Assembly (NCBI GenBank): GCA_027031495.1
Contig: JALVQA010000012.1
Location: 44,816 to 82,641 of the forward strand
Direction: 5' to 3'
DNA: 37,826 nt
Source of the DNA: Candidatus Moraniibacteriota bacterium
GTDB taxonomy: Bacteria > Patescibacteriota > Minisyncoccia > Moranbacterales > GCA-2747515
The notes under the pieces are model-generated. The model did not search any database. It had not been told where the DNA came from and worked only from the letters and a program-made list of their open reading frames with translations. A program made the translations under genes and the position numbers. Each line of letters opens with the position of its first letter. Within the stretch, counting starts at the first letter, position 1. Shown piece by piece: positions 18,023-27,075 of the stretch.

Positions 18023-19810
18023 TTACTTTCCTTTGCTCCGACGTGCCTTTACACGTTCGTTCTCAGTAAGGTGCTGTTTGCGCAGACGCACACTTTTCGG
18101 TGTAATTTCTAAGTACTCATCATCTGCCATAATCTCCAAGCCCGTCTCAATTGTAATGGGAATTGGTGGTGTCAATTTAATTGCATCATCACTCCCAGAA
18201 GCACGCATGTTTGTTAATTGTTTTCCTTTAATAGGATTAACGGTCATTTCCTCACCCTTTGTCGTATTACCAATCACCTGTCCTTCATAGACTTCCTCGC
18301 CAGCATTGACATAAAGTGCGCCACGTTGCTGTAAATTGTACAGTGCAAAACCAGCCGTTTTACCCGCAACACCGCTAATCATTGAGCCAACTGATCGCTT
18401 CTCAATTGCGCCAACATATGGGCGAAAACCAATCGTACGACTTGTAAAAATGCCCTCGCCACGTGTATCAACAACAAACTGATTACGGTAGCCAAGAAGT
18501 CCGCGCGTTGGTCCTTCAAAAAGAATGCGGGTACGGTCACCATGATTTTTCATGTCAACCATCTGCACTTTGCGCTTGCCAAGTTTTTCAATAACCGTAC
18601 CAGCCATATCAGATGACACCTCTATTGTCACCTCCTCAAACGGCTCACTTTTTACACCATCAATTTCTTTAATAATTACCTGTGGCTGCGATACCTGTAT
18701 TTCAAAGCCCTCACGACGCATATTTTCCAAGAGAACAGCTATGTGCATTTCGCCACGCCCAAAAACCTTGAAACGATCACCGGCACCAAAATCAATCTTC
18801 AGACCAACGTTTACTTCCAGCTCTTTTTTGAGACGCTCCCGAATCTGCTGCGATGTCACAAACTTTCCCTCTTTACCGGCAAATGGTGAATCGTTAACAA
18901 GAAAATCAAGGCTGATTGTTGGCTCATCCACAACGATACGCGGAAGTGCTTCCTGCTCCTCATTCTCGCAGATTGTATCACCGATAAATACATTAGGTAG
19001 TCCTGCAAGCATCACAATATCACCAGCTTCTGCACGGTCAACTTCAATACGCTGTTGTCCACGAAATGTGAAAAGTTTTGTAATGCGCCCAGACTGCAGC
19101 TCTCCCTTTGTCTTTACAATAACGCTTTGTCCAACGGAAACCGTGCCGTCATACATACGACACACAGCCAAACGCCCAACAAAGTCATCATAGCCAAGGT
19201 TGAACGGTTGCGCTAAGAGTGGCTTATCTGCCGTTCGCGGTGCTGGTGGCACGTGTACAAGAATCGCATCAAGAAGTGGCGTCATATCAGTACTTGCGTC
19301 ATCCATAGATGCTTTTGCAATACCATCACGTGCAATTGCATAGAGAACGGGAAATTCCAGCTGTTCATCTGTTGCACCAAGATCAAGAAAAAGTTCAAAG
19401 ATATCTTCTTCTACTTCTGCCACACGTTGTGCCGGTTTATCAATTTTATTAATAACAACAAGCGGCTTGTGCCCCAACTCCAATGACTTTTTTAACACAA
19501 AACGTGTCTGTGGCATCGGTCCTTCTTGCGCATCTACAACCAAAATCACGCTATCAATACTACGCAATACACGCTCAACTTCACTACCAAAATCAGCGTG
19601 CCCCGGTGTATCTACGATGTTAACTTTTGTTCCCTTATAGTCAAAGGATGCATTTTTTGCATAGATCGTAATACCACGTTCTTGCTCCAGTGCATCCGTA
19701 TCCATGGACACACCCTCTTCCACCATACCAGTTTGCTTCATGATAGCATCTGTCAGCGTTGTCTTGCCATGATCAACATGAGCAATAATAGCAATGTTGC
19801 GAATTTCCAT
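18023..19810 (-). CDS. typA: Ribosome-associated GTPase TypA/BipA
   Basis: 595 residues, normal family length. G1 AHVDHGKTTLTDAI, switch II/G3 DTPGHADFGSEVERV, G4 NKIDKP, then EF-G-like domains 2, III and V, ending with the TypA-specific C-terminal domain (TGFAL-type segment KTAGFALYNLQQRGALYV and ANMRASGSDDAIKL-type end, here TNMRASGSDDAIKLTPP). TypA helps assemble the 50S subunit and acts under stress and cold. It lies 170 bp downstream of fusA but is separated from it by two minus-strand hairpins, so it is probably transcribed partly on its own. No Shine-Dalgarno sequence. Confidence 0.96.
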   Translation of the reverse strand: MEIRNIAIIAHVDHGKTTLTDAIMKQTGMVEEGVSMDTDALEQERGITIYAKNASFDYKGTKVNIVDTPGHADFGSEVERVLRSIDSVILVVDAQEGPMPQTRFVLKKSLELGHKPLVVINKIDKPAQRVAEVEEDIFELFLDLGATDEQLEFPVLYAIARDGIAKASMDDASTDMTPLLDAILVHVPPAPRTADKPLLAQPFNLGYDDFVGRLAVCRMYDGTVSVGQSVIVKTKGELQSGRITKLFTFRGQQRIEVDRAEAGDIVMLAGLPNVFIGDTICENEEQEALPRIVVDEPTISLDFLVNDSPFAGKEGKFVTSQQIRERLKKELEVNVGLKIDFGAGDRFKVFGRGEMHIAVLLENMRREGFEIQVSQPQVIIKEIDGVKSEPFEEVTIEVSSDMAGTVIEKLGKRKVQMVDMKNHGDRTRILFEGPTRGLLGYRNQFVVDTRGEGIFTSRTIGFRPYVGAIEKRSVGSMISGVAGKTAGFALYNLQQRGALYVNAGEEVYEGQVIGNTTKGEEMTVNPIKGKQLTNMRASGSDDAIKLTPPIPITIETGLEIMADDEYLEITPKSVRLRKQHLTENERVKARRSKGK

Positions 19811-19840
19811 AGTGATAATATTATTTTCCTCAAAGCAACG

Positions 19841-19858
19841 AAAAACCGCATCAGCGGT
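19841..19858 (-). terminator. Short hairpin with U-tract in front of typA (terminator or attenuator)
   Basis: Minus strand: ACCGC-TGAT-GCGGT followed by TTTTTCG. It has the form of an intrinsic terminator but lies only 31 bp before the typA start, after the fusA terminator, so it may act as an attenuator of typA. Confidence 0.5.
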
Positions 19859-19923
19859 CTTCTACTGCACCAAGTGTATCACCAAATGCCGCCAAAGGCA
19901 AATGACATATGCTCCCAAAGACA

Positions 19924-19955
19924 AAAAGCTGCCCCATATATGTGTGACAGCTTTT
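19924..19955 (-). terminator. Terminator after fusA
   Basis: AAAAGCTG (19924-19931) / CAGCTTTT (19948-19955) with a 16-nt loop, about 25 bp after the fusA stop; the minus-strand tail reads TTTTTGTCTTT. Confidence 0.7.
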
Positions 19956-19979
19956 GCACATCAAGTAAAGAGTGGTGTG

Positions 19980-22082
19980 TTATTTTTCTTCAGCCTTTCT
20001 ACCAACAATCTCATCAGCCACATTCTTTGGCACTTCACTATAATGACTGAATTCCATTGCGTAGTTTGCGCGTCCTTGCGACATACTGCGCAATTGTGTC
20101 GCGTAACCAAACATGCTTGAAAGTGGAACTTCTGCGTCAATGATCTTTACGGCCGAGTTACCCTCACCACGATCACCCATCTCTTTAATCATACCACGTC
20201 GCGCATTGATATCACCAACGATATCACCCATAAATTCCTCCGGTGTCGTGACTTGCACCTTCATAATCGGCTCAAGCAAAATCGGATTCGCTTTTTTGGC
20301 AGCATCTTTAAATGCCATTGAACCAGCAATTTTGAACGCTGCCTCAGAAGAATCCACATCATGGTATGAACCATCGTAGAGCGTCACCTTAATGTCAACC
20401 ATTGGATAACCGGCAACAATACCATTTTCCATCGCACTCTCTATACCCTTCTCAACAGGTTTAATATATTCTTGTGGAATAACACCACCTTTAATTTCAT
20501 CAACAAACTCAAAACCACTTCCTTCCTCACCCGGCTCAATGCGGATTAAACAGTGACCATACTGACCGCGACCACCGGACTGCTTAACAAACTTGCCTTC
20601 ACCTTCAGCAGTTTTTGTAATCGTCTCACGATATGCAACCTGTGGCGCACCAATATTTGCTTCTACCTTAAATTCCCGCTTAAGGCGATCAACAATAATA
20701 TCAAGATGCAACTCTCCCATACCGGCTAAAATTGTTTGCCCTGTCTCTTCATCTGTATATACACGCAATGTTGGATCTTCTTCAGATAGTTTTGCCAGCG
20801 CAGTACCCATTTTTTCTTGATCAGCTTTTGTCTTTGGTTCAACTGCAATAGATATAACCGGTTCCGGAAATGTCATTGATTCAAGCAAAACAGGATGATT
20901 TGGATCACATAGCGTATCTCCCGTACGCGTATTTTTAAGACCGACCAGTGCACCAATATCACCAGCACCCATTGAGCTTACTTCTTCACGAGAATTAGAG
21001 TGCATGCGCAAAATGCGTCCGATACGTTCTTTTTTACCACTCGTTGCATTGAGTACATAGCTTCCAGCAGTAATTGTTCCTGAATATACGCGGAAAAAGA
21101 CAAGTTGACCAACGTATGGATCTGTCGCCACTTTGAAAGCCAATGCCGTAAACGGCTCATTATCATCAGCTTTGCGCCCAATAATTTTACTATGATCATT
21201 AACATCCATTGCTTGCGTCGGCGGAATGTCAACAGGGCTTGGCAAATAATCAACAACTGCGTCCAGCACAAGTTGCACACCTTTATTCTGCAGTGCCGTA
21301 CCGGTTAATACAGGATAAATTTCACCAGCAATTGTTGCAGTGCGCAAAACTTTTTTAAGTTCTCCTTCAGTAATTTCTTCACCACCAAGATACTTCTCCA
21401 TGAGTGCCTCGTCATGCTCTACAATACGCTCAATCATTTTCTCGCGCCACTCCTCGGCAACACTTCGCAACTCATCAGAAAGGTCGCTCTCAATAACCTT
21501 CTCACCCATTTTCCCATCAAAACGCACTTCTTTCATGGCAATGAGATCAACAACACCTTCAAAATCACCACGCTCGCCAATCGGATACTGAATTGCAACA
21601 GCATGCGGTGTAAGGCGATCATAGATTGTCTGGAGCGCACGCTCAAATTCCGCACCTTCCTTATCAATCTTGTTAATGAAACAGATGCGTGGCACATTAT
21701 ACTTGTCTGCCTGACGCCACACTGTTTCCGACTGTGGCTCTACACCCTCTTTTCCGTCAAATACAACAACACCTCCGTCAAGAACACGCATGGAGCGCTC
21801 AACCTCAACAGTAAAGTCAACGTGCCCCGGTGTATCAATAATATTGATTTTGTGTCCCCTCCAAAAACACGTCGTTGCCGCCGCCGTGATCGTGATACCA
21901 CGCTCGCGCTCCTGTTCCATCCAATCCATTGTCGCTTCACCCTCATGCACTTCACCAATTTTGTGAGAAATGCCGGTATAAAAGAGGATACGCTCTGTTG
22001 TTGTTGTTTTGCCGGCATCAATATGCGCAATAATGCCAATGTTGCGTAAGTGATCTATTGGTGTATGTTTATTGTTAGTCAT
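19980..22082 (-). CDS. fusA: Translation elongation factor G
   Basis: 700 residues, normal length. G1 [19 protein letters not shown], switch [20 protein letters not shown]3 [16 protein letters not shown]4 NKIDKEGA, then domains II-V ([14 protein letters not shown] in domain [25 protein letters not shown] in domain V). It drives translocation on the ribosome. It is the third gene of the str-type cluster rpsL-rpsG-fusA, 73 bp after rpsG, with a terminator behind it. tuf does not follow; typA does. No Shine-Dalgarno sequence precedes the ATG; the upstream bases are A-rich. Confidence 0.98.
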   Translation of the reverse strand: MTNNKHTPIDHLRNIGIIAHIDAGKTTTTERILFYTGISHKIGEVHEGEATMDWMEQERERGITITAAATTCFWRGHKINIIDTPGHVDFTVEVERSMRVLDGGVVVFDGKEGVEPQSETVWRQADKYNVPRICFINKIDKEGAEFERALQTIYDRLTPHAVAIQYPIGERGDFEGVVDLIAMKEVRFDGKMGEKVIESDLSDELRSVAEEWREKMIERIVEHDEALMEKYLGGEEITEGELKKVLRTATIAGEIYPVLTGTALQNKGVQLVLDAVVDYLPSPVDIPPTQAMDVNDHSKIIGRKADDNEPFTALAFKVATDPYVGQLVFFRVYSGTITAGSYVLNATSGKKERIGRILRMHSNSREEVSSMGAGDIGALVGLKNTRTGDTLCDPNHPVLLESMTFPEPVISIAVEPKTKADQEKMGTALAKLSEEDPTLRVYTDEETGQTILAGMGELHLDIIVDRLKREFKVEANIGAPQVAYRETITKTAEGEGKFVKQSGGRGQYGHCLIRIEPGEEGSGFEFVDEIKGGVIPQEYIKPVEKGIESAMENGIVAGYPMVDIKVTLYDGSYHDVDSSEAAFKIAGSMAFKDAAKKANPILLEPIMKVQVTTPEEFMGDIVGDINARRGMIKEMGDRGEGNSAVKIIDAEVPLSSMFGYATQLRSMSQGRANYAMEFSHYSEVPKNVADEIVGRKAEEK

Positions 22083-22155
22083 AGTATTTTACTGTTTTAT
22101 AACAATGAAGAGTTCGCGCGCCACTGTACGGATTTCCCCTTCATTTAAAAATAGT

Positions 22156-22623
22156 TTATGCAAAGTGAGCAAATGCCTTATTCGCCTCAGCCATGCGATG
22201 CATCTCTTCTCGCTTTTTCATTGCAGCACCTTCCTTGTTTGCACCGGCAATAATCTCATCAGCAATGCGTTGCGCCATTGGCTTTCCCTTTTGCTTACGG
22301 CATACATCACGAATCCAGCGCATTGCCAATGTCTGACGACGATCGCCAGATACTGGCACCGGCACCTGATAGTTCGCTCCACCAACACGGCGACTTTTAA
22401 GTTGCACCATTGGTGAAATGTTTTTAATTGCCTGTTCAAAAACATTAAGGCCGCCCTGATTTGTCTTCTCATGAACAATATCCAATGCATCGTACACAAT
22501 TTTCTCAGCAGTTGCACGTTTACCATCGCGCATAATTATACCAACAAATCGTCCGATAAGAATACTGTCATATTTCGGATCTTCTTTCCATTTTTTAGGG
22601 AATTGTCGTTTACGTCGTGGCAT
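22156..22623 (-). CDS. rpsG: 30S ribosomal protein S7
   Basis: 155 residues, begins MPRRKRQFPKKWKEDPKYDS, then IGRFVGIIMRDGKRATAEKIVYDAL and the QVPVPVSGDRRQTLAMRWI segment conserved in S7 (rRNA-binding and tRNA-proximal beta hairpin). S7 nucleates assembly of the 30S head. It lies between rpsL (122-bp gap) and fusA (73-bp gap). The start is preceded by a run of A and T without a Shine-Dalgarno sequence. Confidence 0.98.
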   Translation of the reverse strand: MPRRKRQFPKKWKEDPKYDSILIGRFVGIIMRDGKRATAEKIVYDALDIVHEKTNQGGLNVFEQAIKNISPMVQLKSRRVGGANYQVPVPVSGDRRQTLAMRWIRDVCRKQKGKPMAQRIADEIIAGANKEGAAMKKREEMHRMAEANKAFAHFA

Positions 22624-22682
22624 ATTTTATGTAAAAAAATAATAATTACTTACTTCAAATTCGTTTACAGTATTTTCTCTAA

Positions 22683-22708
22683 ATCAGAGGAAACAGACAT
22701 TCTCTGAT
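22683..22708 (-). promoter_or_regulatory. Hairpin in the rpsL-rpsG intercistronic spacer
   Basis: Perfect 7-bp repeat ATCAGAG (22683-22689) / CTCTGAT (22702-22708) in the 122-nt spacer. In Escherichia coli S7 represses its operon by binding a structure in this same spacer; a similar role here is inference from position. There is no U-tract, so it is not a terminator. Confidence 0.4.
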
Positions 22709-22745
22709 CAAAACCAAGAAGTGATAACCTGAGCACTTTTAGTCA

Positions 22746-23159
22746 TTATGACTTTGGTCGTTTTGTACCATATTTTGAACGACCACGTCTGCGCCCTTCT
22801 ACACCGGCACAGTCAAGTACACCGCGCACAACATGATAGCGCACACCAGGAAGGTCCTTTACACGACCACCACGAATCAAAACAATGGAGTGCTCTTGAA
22901 GATTATGACCCTCACCACCAATATACGCAGTCACCTCCATACCATTTGTTAAGCGCACACGCGCAATTTTACGCAAAGCAGAGTTCGGTTTACGTGGTGT
23001 TGTCGTACTTACCTTTAAGCACACGCCTCTTTTGAAAGGGCTTTGCGTTTTTACCGGCTTGTTTTTTAGTGTGTTAAACACAAATGTCAATGCAGGTGAT
23101 TTTGACTTTTTCTTTGCTACTGAACGTGGCTTTCTCCGTAATTGGTTGATTGTTGGCAT
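22746..23159 (-). CDS. rpsL: 30S ribosomal protein S12
   Basis: 137 residues, begins [13 protein letters not shown], with [37 protein letters not shown] and [17 protein letters not shown], the conserved decoding-site loops. Compared with E. coli (124 aa) there is an insertion of about 14 residues before KRGVC, as in several other phyla. In the first decoding loop the usual PKKPNSA reads PRKPNSA: the first Lys, position 43 in E. coli numbering, is Arg (codon CGT). First gene of the str-type cluster, with a strong promoter about 110 bp upstream. No Shine-Dalgarno sequence. Confidence 0.98.
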   Translation of the reverse strand: MPTINQLRRKPRSVAKKKSKSPALTFVFNTLKNKPVKTQSPFKRGVCLKVSTTTPRKPNSALRKIARVRLTNGMEVTAYIGGEGHNLQEHSIVLIRGGRVKDLPGVRYHVVRGVLDCAGVEGRRRGRSKYGTKRPKS

Positions 23160-23206
23160 AATAGAAATTTAATTGCAATATTCTAAAATTGTATAACATG
23201 CAGAAT

Positions 23207-23254
23207 GTCTTGTTTCCACCTCATAAACAAACAAGACAGGCGTCTGCACACGCC
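23207..23254 (-). promoter_or_regulatory. Two hairpins in the rpsL leader
   Basis: Hairpin 1 is a perfect 9-bp stem GTCTTGTTT (23207-23215) / AAACAAGAC (23229-23237); hairpin 2 is GGCGT (23239-23243) / ACGCC (23250-23254). They sit back to back between the promoter and the rpsL start, where ribosomal-protein leaders often carry regulatory structure. No U-tract follows. Confidence 0.5.
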
Positions 23255-23266
23255 AGCACTTCTCAT

Positions 23267-23295
23267 ATATTAGTGCAGTTATTGTAAGTTGTCAA
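23267..23295 (-). promoter_or_regulatory. Sigma70 promoter of rpsL-rpsG-fusA
   Basis: Minus strand: perfect TTGACA (23295-23290), 17-bp spacer, TAATAT (23272-23267). It lies between the site-2 protease stop and rpsL and is the best promoter match on the minus strand. Confidence 0.8.
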
Positions 23296-23328
23296 CCACT
23301 TCCATTTAAAAAACAAACAGTAAACACT

Positions 23329-24042
23329 TTACAAAGCGATACTGAAAAATATATTCCATCCAATAGATAGAAGTATGTTAAGTGGCTCGGGAAATAGAAA
23401 AACAAATGCAATAAGGATGAGAAAACCGTACTGCTCAAACATTATTTGTGTTTGGTGCGTCATTGGTACAAGCGCGTAAAGCAGCTTTGATCCATCAAGT
23501 GGTGGAATTGGCAGCAGATTAAAAATACCGAGAAGAACATTCCAAAATATTGCAACGACACAGAAGAAAAACACGATCGTTGCGAACGAGCCGGCAAGTG
23601 ATTGTGCGATGAGTGACCAATCAGACTGCATAACACCAAGAATAACTGCACTCTTTGCAACACTGCTCAACGGCAATACCTTTGCAATCATTGCAGCAAT
23701 AAATGCAAGTGCAAAATTTGTAAGTGGACCACCGAGCGCAACCATAACCGGCCCCCATCGTGCATTTTTAAGATTGTGCGGATTAAATGGTACTGGCTTT
23801 GCCCACCCAAAGGCAAATTTAAAATTTGTCAGCAATAACATAATAAGAGGCAAGATAATTGAACCAAGCGGATCAATATGACTCTGCGGCTTAAGCGTAA
23901 GTCGCCCCGCAAAAAGTGCTGTTCGATCACCAAGTCTCAGAGCGACAAGGCCATGTGCAATTTCGTGAATAATAATGGAGTAAAACAGTATAATGAGATA
24001 AAAAGCAATAATAACAATTGTGTGACCGTCCATAAAATACAA
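23329..24042 (-). CDS. Site-2 protease family (M50) membrane metalloprotease
   Basis: 237 residues with about five to six hydrophobic segments. The zinc-binding HEIAHG motif (HExxH, residues about 26-30) lies in the second half of the first helix and the third ligand in NLLPIPPLDGSKLLYAL near residue 180. Both are the signatures of the short M50 group. The segment GWAKPVPFNPHNLKNARWG between them is conserved in bacterial members. Family members cleave within the membrane; the substrate is unknown. The gene is upstream of the rpsL promoter and reads in the same direction. The ATG follows an AATTTGT-rich stretch without a Shine-Dalgarno sequence. Confidence 0.92.
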   Translation of the reverse strand: MYFMDGHTIVIIAFYLIILFYSIIIHEIAHGLVALRLGDRTALFAGRLTLKPQSHIDPLGSIILPLIMLLLTNFKFAFGWAKPVPFNPHNLKNARWGPVMVALGGPLTNFALAFIAAMIAKVLPLSSVAKSAVILGVMQSDWSLIAQSLAGSFATIVFFFCVVAIFWNVLLGIFNLLPIPPLDGSKLLYALVPMTHQTQIMFEQYGFLILIAFVFLFPEPLNILLSIGWNIFFSIAL

Positions 24043-24105
24043 ATTAACAAATTAACAGCGTCTCTTTTACAAAACAACACATTACCTCACCAGTATAAAA
24101 CAAGT

Positions 24106-24235
24106 TTATAAAAAGCACAAAAAACCGGCATAGTCGACATCTGCCGGTTTTTTTGTATCTGACACAATTACAAACATGCCTTGTGCCATATGTCTCCTCT
24201 TTTGCACTCCTCCTTAAAGTGGTCTCCCTCCTCTG
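24106..24235 (-). other. Possible small RNA / 27-codon mini-ORF with three AGGAGG-like motifs and an overlapping terminator
   Basis: On the minus strand the 353-bp gap between two genes carries, in order: CAGAGGAGGGAGA (24235-24223), AAGGAGGAG (24215-24207), AGAGGAGAC (24199-24191), then ATG at 24189. The mini-ORF MAQGMFVIVSDTKKPADVDY... runs 27 codons to TAA at 24106-24108, and its second half is itself the terminator hairpin at 24121-24151. Good Shine-Dalgarno sequences are rare in this window, so three in 45 nt are striking. It may be a small RNA, a leader peptide or chance; no close promoter was found, though GATAAT occurs at about 24291-24296. The rest of the gap (24236-24396) shows nothing I recognise. 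Confidence 0.35.
24121..24151. terminator. Strong bidirectional terminator hairpin
   Basis: Perfect AAAACCGGCA (24121-24130) / TGCCGGTTTT (24142-24151), 11-nt loop, with T-runs on both strands (seven T on plus, six on minus). It would end any transcript entering the site-2 protease gene from the right. Confidence 0.85.
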
Positions 24236-24396
24236 TGCGCAACAATATTGCGCCTATTACCACATTTTTCTACATTCCGCACACCTGTATACGCAGTGAT
24301 ATTATCACATACCGTTCACCCATAATTACACAGCTTTACTCCACCGCATAATTACCAGCATGCGACACATCTCGTGTTCCATGGGAGTATCCTCAC

Positions 24397-26925
24397 CTAT
24401 AAAACACTACTCCTGCGTCTACGATGATAGATGTAGAGAATTAATCCAGTGGCAAGTGCAGCAAGAATTGTGCTGATAACCGCACCAGGTCCCGTTGTTG
24501 GCGCAACAGCACCACGATACCCAAAGTCTGCCTTTGTGTGATGATCTTTGTCGCCCCTGAGACGAACCTTTGTGCGATGATCTAACTTACCATCTGGATC
24601 ATATGTTTGATAGAGTGTGCTCACATCTTCACTTTTCACAACAACGCGATATTCACCACTGCACAACTCTTTGAATTTATACCGTCCCCGACTGTTTGTT
24701 ACATCCTTATAAACCTTATTACCTTTGTAAAGCCACACATGTACACCTGGAATACCCTTTTCATTCGCATCTTGCTTACCATTTCCATTTGCATCGTACC
24801 ACACAGTATTACCAATGGAACCCTCGCATTTTTTCTTCCCTTTTTCTTTCTTTGGCTCAGGTTGCTCTGTAATTTGCGGCGTAACCGGTGGCTTACCCTC
24901 AAGATTTACAACAGACTTATCCGTATCGTCAACAGAAGCCCCGGTATTAACAGTCTTTGCAGTAACTGTCGCAACGTTGACGTATGCACTGTTTACTGTT
25001 GCCGAACATGTATATGTAAAGTATTCTCCCGGATCAAATGTATCGCCATTATACTTTGTTTTCGTAACATTTGCGCCCAATGCACAGCCAGGCGCAGCAT
25101 CATCGGTAATTACAACATCCTTCAACGCGGCGTTACCATCATTCCTTACCGTAATTCTAAATGTTGCCTTTTCACCCTCTTTCACGGTTTGTTTATCATC
25201 ACCATTGTCAGCATCATTTTTATCGATAACAATTGATGGTGCATTATCAACTGTAACGCGTGTATCATCACTATCATTTACTGTTTGGCCACCGATTGTA
25301 GATTTCGCTGTTACCTTTGCTGTATTTGTATGCACAGCGATTACATTTGGCTCTTCACACGTATACGTAAAACTTTTACCCGGCGCAAGCGATGCTGCAT
25401 TGTACTTTTCTTTCGACTGTTTTGCACTAAGGTTGCACCCTGGCGCTATTACATCTGTGACAACAACATCCGTCAATGGTGACACGCCAACATTTTTTAC
25501 AACAATTTTATACTTTGCTGCACCACTCTCTTTTACTTTTTGTGTGTCACTTCCATTTATTGCACTCTTAGTGATTCTGATTGCTGGTGCGTCCTTTACA
25601 GTCACATTTGTACTATCACTATCCCTTACATCTGCTTTATGATTAATCGGCGTTCCCTTCACACTTGCAGTAGAGCCATGTGATGTCTTTACATGTTCCT
25701 CCGTACATGTGTATTCAAACGTCTCACCGGGATCAAACGTCGTACCATTATACATCTTTATCGTTTGCGTTGCTGATCGCTTACAATTTGGAGAAACTTG
25801 ATCATCAATCACAACGTTCACCAACGACACCTGGCCTTCATTTCTTACAAAAATTCTGTACGTCGCTGTGCCATCATAGTCAACTTGCTGTGTATCATCG
25901 TGATTATCAGCATCATCCTTATCAATTTTAATTCGCGCTTCTTCATTACGACATTGCGCACTACAACCATCATGTGATGCTGTATTTCCATCATCACATT
26001 GCTCGCCGATCTCTATCTTGTTATTGCCACATACAGGCGGATTCGCACTACAACTCGCCGCAGAACCGCCATTGGAACCACTACATGTCCAACTCCACGG
26101 ACCGGAGCCACTTACACTTGATGCTGAACCTCTTGCGCACAAGTTGCTCGTTGGCTTACTGCTAAACGTCTTACCATTTGCGCTACCGCATTGACCGTTG
26201 ACTGGTGTTCTTGTCTTATTCGCACTACAACTCGCCGCAGAACCGCCATTGGAACCACTACATGTCCAACTCCACGGACCGGAGCCACTTACACTTGATG
26301 CTGAACCTCTTGCGCACAAGTTGCTCGTTGGCTTACTGCTAAACGTCTTACCATTTGCGCTACCGCATTGACCGTTGACTGGTGACGCTATAGGAAGAAA
26401 TTGTACGCAAATCGGATTTAAACTGTTTGGACTTGATGTATCTGGGTATGCTGTATGGCGTGCATTAACCTGTTTTGCACGACGTGATACGTACAAATCT
26501 TCATTAACGACACCCGTCCACACACCCGTTTTAACATAATCTGGTACATCACCCGTACTGTTTGACTTTGTAATAACACCATCTTGATTTGGCACATTAT
26601 CGTACACATGACGATTATCACGCAACTCTATATAGAACTTTTCATTTGGTTGCGCTACCTGATCACGCCAATCATATGAGTCAGATGCAGAGAGCGACAC
26701 TTTATAGTGTCCTGGCGGCAAATCAATTGGTTTTTCATCCTGATGTGCATCAAACGTCGCGTTTGAATAGATACGCTCATCAAAATTAACAATGATACCA
26801 CCAGAAAACGGACACGATGTCCTATAAATTTTTGTTGATCCTGATGTCGCAAACGTCGTTAATGGCACAAGTAATAATGCCGCGATCGCACTTATACGTG
26901 CACACATGCTTACGAATTTGTACAT
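24397..26925 (-). CDS. Modular cell-surface protein with DUF11 repeats, SdrD B-like domain and PTTG-type C-terminal anchor
   Basis: 842 residues from the ATG at 26925, chosen because it starts a clean signal peptide (MYKFVSMCARISAIAALLL); an upstream GTG would add 12 residues. Order: signal peptide; N-terminal domain (to about 180); two identical Cys/Ser/Gly-rich repeats (VNGQCGSANGKTF ... WSWTCSGSNGGSAASC); a DUF4215 Cys-rich unit (EQCDDGNTASHDGCSAQC); three DUF11-type domains of about 110 residues, each with IxxxNxG and a TYTC end; a Thr/Glu/Lys linker; an SdrD B-like domain (SIGNTVWYDANGNGKQDANE); and a C-terminal PTTGPG, membrane segment and RRRR, the layout of a sorting signal. Probably an exposed adhesin or S-layer-associated protein. 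Partner unknown; no sortase in the window. Confidence 0.88.
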   Translation of the reverse strand: MYKFVSMCARISAIAALLLVPLTTFATSGSTKIYRTSCPFSGGIIVNFDERIYSNATFDAHQDEKPIDLPPGHYKVSLSASDSYDWRDQVAQPNEKFYIELRDNRHVYDNVPNQDGVITKSNSTGDVPDYVKTGVWTGVVNEDLYVSRRAKQVNARHTAYPDTSSPNSLNPICVQFLPIASPVNGQCGSANGKTFSSKPTSNLCARGSASSVSGSGPWSWTCSGSNGGSAASCSANKTRTPVNGQCGSANGKTFSSKPTSNLCARGSASSVSGSGPWSWTCSGSNGGSAASCSANPPVCGNNKIEIGEQCDDGNTASHDGCSAQCRNEEARIKIDKDDADNHDDTQQVDYDGTATYRIFVRNEGQVSLVNVVIDDQVSPNCKRSATQTIKMYNGTTFDPGETFEYTCTEEHVKTSHGSTASVKGTPINHKADVRDSDSTNVTVKDAPAIRITKSAINGSDTQKVKESGAAKYKIVVKNVGVSPLTDVVVTDVIAPGCNLSAKQSKEKYNAASLAPGKSFTYTCEEPNVIAVHTNTAKVTAKSTIGGQTVNDSDDTRVTVDNAPSIVIDKNDADNGDDKQTVKEGEKATFRITVRNDGNAALKDVVITDDAAPGCALGANVTKTKYNGDTFDPGEYFTYTCSATVNSAYVNVATVTAKTVNTGASVDDTDKSVVNLEGKPPVTPQITEQPEPKKEKGKKKCEGSIGNTVWYDANGNGKQDANEKGIPGVHVWLYKGNKVYKDVTNSRGRYKFKELCSGEYRVVVKSEDVSTLYQTYDPDGKLDHRTKVRLRGDKDHHTKADFGYRGAVAPTTGPGAVISTILAALATGLILYIYHRRRRSSVL
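26041..26384 (-). repeat. Perfect 167-bp direct repeat inside the surface protein gene
   Basis: Bases 26041-26207 and 26218-26384 are identical as far as I can read, period 177 bp (59 codons), separated by 10 bp. Each encodes the VNGQCGS ... ASCSAN module. Identity at synonymous sites too points to a recent duplication or gene conversion. Confidence 0.9.
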
Positions 26926-27075
26926 AGAATGATGCTTATAAATGATTACAACCGTGCTCACCGTATGCGCAAGACGGTTTTGAATTATTGTGTATGTTTA
27001 TTTATTTCTAAACGATGCACTATTATACTCCACTAGTATAACACATCTTTTTATTTGCATACAAATTTGCGTCAT

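Noticed and set aside
24190-24235. Multiple GGA motifs as a CsrB-like sponge for CsrA
   Set aside because: The only csrA trace is the left-edge fragment, which probably belongs to another organism, and the GGA motifs are in AGGAGG contexts rather than in hairpin loops.
26926-26961. GTG start for the surface protein
   Set aside because: It would put 12 polar residues before a clean signal peptide; the ATG at 26925 fits better.
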